Part shown: positions 57,832-64,000 of the stretch, piece by piece
Position numbering within the stretch: position 1 is the stretch's first letter
Layout of the letters: each line of letters starts with the position of its first letter
NCBI GenBank assembly: GCA_963775315.1
Contig: CAVZIN010000003.1
Coordinates: forward strand, 1 to 64,000
Length of the DNA stretch: 64,000 nucleotides
Origin: CAWGHZ01 sp963775315
Lineage (GTDB): Bacteria > Pseudomonadota > Alphaproteobacteria > MPNO01 > DASWLB01
Direction: 5' to 3'
Made by a program: the position numbers and the translations under genes
Notes under the pieces: generated by a model
What the model saw: only the letters and a program-made list of their open reading frames with translations
Database searches by the model: none
Told to the model about the DNA's origin: nothing

Positions 57832-58827
57832 ATGGACATGCGGCTTTCCCTCGCCGCTGTTGCGCTCGCGAGCCTCGCCCTTGGCGCGAGCGCAGCGCAC
57901 GCGGTCAGCCAGCATCCGGTCCTGACCCCCGAGCGGCCAGTAGAGGTTTCGACTGGTGGCGCACGATTCGACCTGATGGCGGTCGATGCGGCCAAACGAC
58001 GCCTTCTCGCGGCACATAGCCAGGCGGGCACGCTCACAATTGTCGATCTGGCGGCGAACAAGCTGCTGCGCGAGGTCCCGGTCGGGAGGTCGGCGGATGT
58101 CGCCGTCGATGAAGTCGACAACAGGTACTTCGTAAGCACGGCCAAAGGCGTCGCCGTCGTCGACCGCAACTCGCTCCGCAACACCGGCTTCGTTGCCACA
58201 CCCGGTCCGGCCGACGCCATGCTCTTCGATCCCCAGAACGATCGCCTCTACGTCGGACACGATGATGGCACCGAACTCTGGGTAATCGATCCGCGGCGGG
58301 AGAAGCTTCTTGGCCGCGTCTCGATACCTGGTGCGCCTGAGATTATGTCCCTCGACCGCCACCTGCACCGACTTCTCGTCAACATAAAGCCGAAGAACGA
58401 ACTCGTCGAAATCGATCCCCGCTCCCGGAAGATCGTTGCACACTGGTCGACCTTACCGACCGAGTCACCACACGGGCTGGCTCTCGATCAGGGCACGCAG
58501 CGCGCCTTCGTGGCCGGCCACAGCCAAACAGTCTCGATATTCCAGCTTCCATCCGGCAAGGCGGCAGGCAAAATCGACATCGGAACCGGCCGGGTCGACC
58601 AGATCGCGATCGATGCTTCGGCCCAGCGCCTCTATTGCCCCAGCAGCGGCCGGCTTGTCGCCGTCGATATCCGCTCGGGAGCAGAACGGGTTCTGGGGTC
58701 CGCACAAATCCCGAAGGGAACGCACTCCGTCGCCGTCGATCCGCACACACACCGCGTTTGGATCGCCTACACGGACCAGAACCGCAGCTATGTACAAGCC
58801 TTTGTACCGTCGTTTTCAAAGGATTGA
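57832..58827 (+). CDS. exported YncE-like beta-propeller protein
   Basis: A 331-aa exported protein with a signal peptide (LSLAAVALASLALGASAAHA) and seven or so repeats of the YVTN/NHL-like type (for example RRLLAAHSQAGTLTIVDLAA and NDRLYVGHDDGTELWVIDP). Such propellers bind metals, DNA or redox partners in the periplasm. The biological role is unknown. It is divergent from the PepSY gene, and the roughly 220-bp gap probably holds both promoters. Confidence 0.8.
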   Translation: MDMRLSLAAVALASLALGASAAHAVSQHPVLTPERPVEVSTGGARFDLMAVDAAKRRLLAAHSQAGTLTIVDLAANKLLREVPVGRSADVAVDEVDNRYFVSTAKGVAVVDRNSLRNTGFVATPGPADAMLFDPQNDRLYVGHDDGTELWVIDPRREKLLGRVSIPGAPEIMSLDRHLHRLLVNIKPKNELVEIDPRSRKIVAHWSTLPTESPHGLALDQGTQRAFVAGHSQTVSIFQLPSGKAAGKIDIGTGRVDQIAIDASAQRLYCPSSGRLVAVDIRSGAERVLGSAQIPKGTHSVAVDPHTHRVWIAYTDQNRSYVQAFVPSFSKD

Positions 58828-58947
58828 CGGCGCGCAGCGGCTGACCCTCCTTCTGTGGATGAACATCGGACGACTTGACAATGCGGTCGGCAAACGTGCC
58901 TTGTTACGACCGTAGCATAAATTACGTTGCGTACGTGGGCGAGGTTC

Positions 58948-59559
58948 ATGGCACCGAGAAAGCAGTTGGCGAGCGGGCCCGGCATGGTCGGCTGGCTTCT
59001 GCTCACCTACAAGGTGCCACCGGAGCCGGCGAAGCGGCGCATCTGGCTGTGGCGCAAGCTCAAGTCGCTCGGGGCTATCTACTTGCAGAACGGCGTGTGC
59101 GTGCTGCCGCGGACTGATACGCATCTCCGCCGTCTCAAGGTGCTGGAGCGCGAGATCGTGGACATGGGCGGTGAGGCCATCCTGATGACGACCGCGAGCC
59201 TCGACCGCGTGCAGGAGGAGAAGGTGCGCGCCCGCTTCGCCGTCGAGCGCGACGAGGCCTATGTCGAGTTCATCAGCCGGTGCGACGATTTCGAGGGCGA
59301 GATCGCACGCGAGAGCGCGGCCGGCAAGTTCACCTATGCCGAAGTGGAGGAAAACGAGGAGGATCTCGAGAAGCTCCGCAAATGGCTCGACAAGATCGTC
59401 CTCCTGGATTTCTTCGGTGCGCCGCTCAAGGACGAGGCCGAACGGCGGCTCGAACGCTGCGCCGCCATCCTCGACGACTACGCGTGCGAGGTGTTCGAGC
59501 GTCAGGACGAAAACAGCGCCGAGGCGGAGCCGCGCCGGCGGCGGCGAGCTGCCAGGTAA
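58948..59559 (+). CDS. ChrB N-terminal domain protein
   Basis: A 203-aa protein similar to the N-terminal domain of ChrB, a chromate-responsive regulator: MVGWLLLTYKVPPEPAKRRI, then WRKLKSLGAIYLQNGVCVLP. A long acidic coiled coil (YAEVEENEEDLEKLRKWLDK) follows. ATG 58948 is chosen, as it starts the domain. It lies 9 bp before an efflux operon and may regulate it. There is no ChrA chromate transporter in the window. Confidence 0.8.
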   Translation: MAPRKQLASGPGMVGWLLLTYKVPPEPAKRRIWLWRKLKSLGAIYLQNGVCVLPRTDTHLRRLKVLEREIVDMGGEAILMTTASLDRVQEEKVRARFAVERDEAYVEFISRCDDFEGEIARESAAGKFTYAEVEENEEDLEKLRKWLDKIVLLDFFGAPLKDEAERRLERCAAILDDYACEVFERQDENSAEAEPRRRRRAAR

Positions 59560-59568
59560 GACCGCAGC

Positions 59569-60949
59569 ATGAGGGGAAACCGCCTTGCCTCCGCCACGGC
59601 CGGCCTTTTCGCGCTGGCGACGACGGTGGCCGGGTGCGCCAGCTATCACGCCCTTCCGCTTGCCGAGCGAACAAGCCTCGCGAGCGGCCTCGGCAGTCTC
59701 GATACGAGGGTGCCGGATAGCGGAGACGGGGGACGAGAGCGCCAAGTCGACTTGTCGAAGCCGATCGGGATCGACGAGGTTGGGCTCCTTGCGATGCTCA
59801 ACAATCCCGACCTCAAATCCGAACGCGGCGAGCTCGCCGCCGCGCGCGCCGGGGTCGCCCAGGCCAGGGTGCTGCCCAACCCCTCGGTCGGGGTCGGGTA
59901 CGAAGCGCTGCTCGGCGGTCCGGCGAGCGTCGGTGCCTGGACCGCGTCGTTATCCCAGAGTGTCAGCGAGCTCGTCACCTACCGGCGGCGCGTCGCGGCC
60001 GCGAACGCCACGGTCGCGCAGGTGGACGCGGACCAGCTTTGGCGCGAGTGGCAGGTGGCGCAGAAGGCGCGCCTGCTCGCTCTCAACATTTACTGGGAGA
60101 ACGAGTTCGATCCGGCTCAGCGGGCACGAGCTGGCCCTCGTCGGGGGCGAGCTCGCGACGGTGCGCCAGGCGATGCAGGCGGGCAATCTCGACCTCTCCG
60201 CCCTTGCGCCGCTCGAGGCCGCCAAAGCCGGAGCGGAGCAGTCGCTTGCCACGCTCGATCTCGCGCGTCTCAAGGACTGGCAGGCGCTCGATGCGCTCCT
60301 TGGATTGGCGCCGACCGTGCGGTTCGCCATCCCCCGGCCGCACCTCCCGGCCATGCCGGCGGACAGCCTCTCGCTGATAGCGTCGCTTCCCGAGCGGCGC
60401 CCCGATCTGGTGGCACTACGGCTCGGCTATCTCTCGTCCGACGAGAGCGTTCGTGCTGCCATACTCGGTCAGTATCCGGCGTTCGTGCTCGGCGGCACGT
60501 GGAGCTCGGACACGTCGAACGTGCGCTCCGCAGGGCCGAGCTTTACGTTCGATCTGCCGATCTTCGACCGCAACCAGGGCCAGATCGCCCAGGCGCGCGC
60601 GCAACGTCTGCTGCTTCACGAGCAGTATCAGGCACGGCTCGATGGGGCGGTGGGCGACGTGCACGGTCTGGTCGCGCAGGAACGCAGCCTGTCGGCCGCG
60701 CTGGTCCAGGCGAGGGCCGCTGATCGCACCGCAGACCGGCTGGCACGTTCGGCGGAGGCCGCCTATCGCCAGGGCAACCTCGACCAGCGGAGCCTCGCCG
60801 ACTACCAGACGACGGCATTGCAGAGACGGCTCGAAGTGGTCGCGCTTGAGCGCAGTCTCGGCGAGGCGCGCATCACCCTCGCCGTCGAGCTGGCCCTCGG
60901 CCTGCCGACTACCCGGGTCGCGGTTCCGGGGAGCAAAGAACGCCGATGA
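59569..60949 (+). pseudogene. TolC-family outer membrane efflux lipoprotein, frameshifted
   Basis: About 459 aa if read through one frameshift. The signal peptide ends in the lipobox VAGC. The first half contains GIDEVGLLAMLNNPDLKSER and the TolC repeat QARVLPNPSVGVGYEALLGG. The frame breaks at a G3 run (60122-60124): removing one G joins EFDPAQ to RHELALVGGELATVRQ. The second half contains LPERRPDLVALRLGYLSSDE and ends at 60949. It is the CzcC-like part of an RND efflux system and overlaps the next gene by ATGA. Confidence 0.82.
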
Positions 60950-62004
60950 CATCGTCCCTTTCTCTCCGCATCGTCACCCTGCTCGCCGCTTGCGTCTTCC
61001 TGACCGCCGCCGCCGACGGCGAGCCGGCAGCCAACGCGCCGAGCGTTCTGGTGACCGCAACCAGGCTAGAGACCGGCAGCCTGCCGCAGACAATCACCGC
61101 CTACGGCAGCGTGGAGCCAGCATCGGAAGCGCGCGAGACGGTGATGGCGCCGCTCGCCGCCAGGGTCGACGAGATCTATGTCCGGCGCGGCGAGGAGGTA
61201 GCGAAGGGCACGAAGCTGATCCGGCTGGTGCCGAGCCCGACCGTCGCCACATCGTTCGTGCAGGCCCGTTCGGAGTTCAGCGTGGCGCGCCAGCTGGTCG
61301 AGCGCACGCGCAAGATGGTGAACCAGCACCTCGCCACCCAGCAGCAGCTTGCCGATGCCGAGAAATCCGAATCCGACGCGCGGGCGCTCCTGTCTGCGCT
61401 CCAGGACCAAGGGGCGGGCGGGCCGAGCGTCGTGCGGGCGCCGTTCAACGCGGTCGTGACCGCGATCCCCACCAGCCGCGGCGCGATCGTCTCCGAGGGG
61501 ACGGCCCTGTTCGTACTCGCCCAACGCGAAGGGCTGGTCCTGAAGGTGGGCGTGGTGCCGATCCGGGCCGCGGGAATAAAGGCAGGCCGGAGCGCCACCA
61601 TCACGCCGATCGGGGCGACTGCGTCGGTTACCGGAACGGTGATCCTGACTGCCTCGATCGTCGATCCGGCCAGCGGGCTGGTTCCAATCGAGATCGCCCT
61701 GCCGGCAAACGGCTTCCGCCCGGGCGAGATGGCCGAGGCGGTCATCACCACGCAGGACGTGAACGGCTATGTCGTTCCCCACCGGGCGATCCTGGTGAAC
61801 GAGAACGGCAAGCCGTACGTCGTGCAGGCCGTGGAACAGCGCGCGAAGCTGATCCCCGTGAACGTGCTGGTCGCCGACGGTGACCGCGACGTGATTGCCG
61901 GCCCGCTGAACACGGCAGCGCCCTTGATCCTCGACGGCAGCTATCAGCTCGAGGAGGGGATGAAGGTCCGATTTTCCCCGGTCGACGGGAAAGTGCCGAA
62001 GTGA
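60946..62004 (+). CDS. RND efflux periplasmic adaptor (HlyD/CzcB-like)
   Basis: A 352-aa membrane fusion protein. After a signal peptide (TLLAACVFLTAAADG) come a beta-barrel and lipoyl half (VEPASEARETVMAPLAARVD, then VRRGEEVAKGTKLIRL), a helical hairpin (VATSFVQARSEFSVARQLVE) and the second lipoyl/barrel part (VRAPFNAVVTAIPTSRG). It links the outer-membrane channel and the inner-membrane pump. The GTGA overlap with the next gene indicates coupling. Confidence 0.9.
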   Translation: MTSSLSLRIVTLLAACVFLTAAADGEPAANAPSVLVTATRLETGSLPQTITAYGSVEPASEARETVMAPLAARVDEIYVRRGEEVAKGTKLIRLVPSPTVATSFVQARSEFSVARQLVERTRKMVNQHLATQQQLADAEKSESDARALLSALQDQGAGGPSVVRAPFNAVVTAIPTSRGAIVSEGTALFVLAQREGLVLKVGVVPIRAAGIKAGRSATITPIGATASVTGTVILTASIVDPASGLVPIEIALPANGFRPGEMAEAVITTQDVNGYVVPHRAILVNENGKPYVVQAVEQRAKLIPVNVLVADGDRDVIAGPLNTAAPLILDGSYQLEEGMKVRFSPVDGKVPK

Positions 62005-64000
62005 CCTTCGTCGCCTGGATCGAGCGTCACCGCCGCTCGCTGCTGTTCGTCTCGTTCGCGCTCGCGATCGCCGGCGTCTATGCCGGCATCGCGCTGCCCG
62101 TGGGGCTTTTCCCCGTGACCAGTTTCCCGCGCATCCGAGTGAATGTCGACGCCGGGTCCATGCCCGCGAAGCAGATGCTGATCGACGTCACCGAGCCGCT
62201 GGAGCAGGCGGCACGCGCGGTTCCCGGCGCCGTCGAGGTGTCGTCCACCACCTCGCGCGGGTCGGCACAGCTCTTCGTCGATTTCCCGTGGGGCTCGGAC
62301 ATGAACCAGGCGCTGCTGCGGGTCGACACCGCGTTCGCGCAAGCCCTGCCCGATTTGCCCGCGGGCACGAAATACGACGCGATCCAGATGAGCCCCGACC
62401 TCATCGCGCCCTTCTTGTCGTACGCGGTGATCTCGAAGTCGGTCCCGTCGGCCGCGCTGCGGCGGCTCGCGATGTACCAGTTGACGCCTCTCCTGGCCGG
62501 CATTCCAGGCGTGCGGAAGGTGGGCGTGCTCGGTGGCGAGACGCCTGAGGTGCAGGTCTCTGTGAACCCGGAGAAGCTGCGCGCCTACGGGCTTACCCTC
62601 TCCGACGTGTCGCAGGCGGTCGCCGAGACGAATGCGGTGAAGGCGGTTGGCCGGCTCGAGGACAACGACCTGCTCTACCTAGCCGTCAGCGACAACCCAT
62701 TCGAACTCGGTGAAATCCGTCCAGAACGTCGCGCTGCACACGGGCGCGGACGGCATCGTGCGACTTGGCGAAATCGCCAACGTCTTCATGGGCAGCGTGC
62801 CGCAGTGGCTACTGGTCGATGTCGACGGACGCCCCGCGGTCACCATCGACGTCTATCAGCAGGACCAGGCCGATTCTCTCACCCTCGCGACCGAGGTGCA
62901 GCGGCGGCTGGACGCCTTCATGAAGACGCAGCCGAAGTCCATCCACCTCACCAAATGGTACGACCAGACCGAGCTGGTGCGCTCTTCGATCGGGGCGGTG
63001 GAGGAGGCGATCCTGATCGGGCTGGTCTTCGCCGGCTTCGTTCTGCTCGCCTTCCTGCGCAACTGGCGCGTGACCTTGGTGGCGATGACCATCGTACCGC
63101 TTTCGGTCGCGATCACCGTACTGCTGCTCTCCGTCCTCGGCATGACGTTCAACATCATGACCCTGGGCGGAGTCGCCGCCGCCATCGGTCTGCTGGTCGA
63201 CGACGTGATCGTGATGATCGAGCACATCGCGCGGCGCGCCGGCGTCCCCGGACTCGAGAATGCGCGTGGCACCATCCTTCACGCCGCGCGCGAGTTCCTG
63301 CCGCCGCTGATCGGTTCGAGCCTCGCCACCATCATCATTTTCATCCCGCTCGCGTTTCTCACGGGCGTCACGGGGGCGTTCTTCAAGTTCCTGTCGCTGA
63401 CCATGGCATCGGCGCTGATCATCTCCTGGATACTGACCGCCTTTACGGTGCCGGTTCTCGCGCGCAGCGTGATCCGCTTCGACCTCTGGCAGGACCCCAC
63501 GCACGGGCGCGAAACCTGGCTGCGGCGGACGCACGGGCGCATCTTGCGAACATTGTTCGCCCACCCCTCGCTGATCCTCGCCGGCATCGTTGTGCTGGGC
63601 GGCGTCGGCTACTACGCCTACACCCAGGTCGGCACCGGGTTCCTGCCGCGGATGGACGAGGGCGGGTTCATCATCGACTACCAGACGCAACCGGGCACGT
63701 CCCTCACCGAGACGAACCGGGAGCTTTCCGAGGTCGAGGCGATCCTGAAGAAGGACCCGAACGTCGAGACCTATTCGCGCCGCACAGGCGCCGGTATGGG
63801 CGGCGATTTCGTCGAATCGTACCAGGGCGACTTCTTCGTCAAATTGATCCCGCCCTCGAAGCGCCCGCCGATCTGGGACGTGATGGACGAGATCATCGCC
63901 AAGATCACCGACCAGGTGCCCGGCATCGGCATGGACGTGACCCAGCTCATGGGCGACATGATCGGCGACATGGTGGGCCGGAAGCAGCCGGTGGTGATCG
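62001..64000 (+). pseudogene. RND efflux permease, frameshifted, runs off the window
   Basis: The start is GTG 62001, overlapping the adaptor stop. The N-terminal part matches RND pumps: LFPVTSFPRIRVNVDAGSMP, then VEVSSTTSRGSAQLFVDFPW. One extra base at G62703 shifts the frame; dropping it continues with NSVKSVQNVALHTGADGIVR, the second porter region and membrane helices. The proton-relay helix includes GGVAAAIGLLVDDVIVMIEH. The rest up to 64000 is in frame. The substrate could be metal or organic. The C-terminus lies outside the window. Confidence 0.82.

Overview
This is a 64 kb, GC-rich window of a bacterial chromosome. Several signs point to an alphaproteobacterium: TTGA-N6-TCAA boxes of the FNR/FixK type, an exact TTAA-N7-TTAAC box of the CtrA type, a TamA/TamB pair, and a PhnD-like sensor linked to a histidine kinase. 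I cannot name the genus.

Region 1 (1-13.2 kb) looks like a low-oxygen and NAD/PEP metabolism neighbourhood. It holds a GAF protein, nicotinamidase and nicotinate phosphoribosyltransferase (pncA-pncB), a small unknown protein behind an FNR-type box, a flavin reductase-like protein and a PRPP synthetase that could feed PncB. Next come an aminoglycoside-phosphotransferase-like protein, ChaB, PEP synthase (FNR-type box) with a translationally coupled 98-aa partner, an exported FecR/DUF6600-like protein, MarC and thioredoxin 2 (FNR-type box).

Region 2 (13.2-23.4 kb) has two divergent TauD-family dioxygenases beside an orphan NMT1-like binding protein. The most unusual locus follows: a 1347-aa protein joining membrane helices, two rhodanese domains, a YidC/Oxa1-type insertase core and a dikinase module built like rifampicin phosphotransferase. 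It lies behind a CtrA box and upstream, on the same strand, of a PhnD-like binding protein and a membrane histidine kinase.

Region 3 (23.7-40.4 kb) is mixed: an ICMT-like methyltransferase, a LEA/WHy lipoprotein, a frameshifted PLP decarboxylase, an LLM monooxygenase, a membrane protein / gluconate-dehydrogenase-subunit-3 / GMC oxidoreductase set, a pyruvate oxidase-like TPP enzyme, and tamB-tamA.

Region 4 (40.55-53.72 kb) is a 13.1 kb integrated element in tRNA-Pro(GGG), bounded by 68-bp direct repeats. It carries a tyrosine integrase, an AlpA-like regulator, a Toprim primase, a RepA-like ATPase, an iteron-like repeat cluster and a possible small-terminase-like protein, with no capsid genes. 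This layout resembles a phage satellite. Its cargo includes a probable GNAT toxin/antitoxin pair split by an IS630-family element.

Region 5 (53.7-64 kb) has remnants of an IS5-type transposase and a PAP2 gene, a two-component system with a COG4705-like repeat membrane protein and a PepSY protein, a YncE-like beta-propeller, and a ChrB-domain gene upstream of a TolC/HlyD/RND efflux operon that runs off the window.

Seven or eight otherwise recognisable genes are broken by a single-base indel, often in a short homopolymer. Either the assembly is incompletely polished or many genes are decaying. Frameshifted genes are labelled pseudogene here only in that provisional sense.
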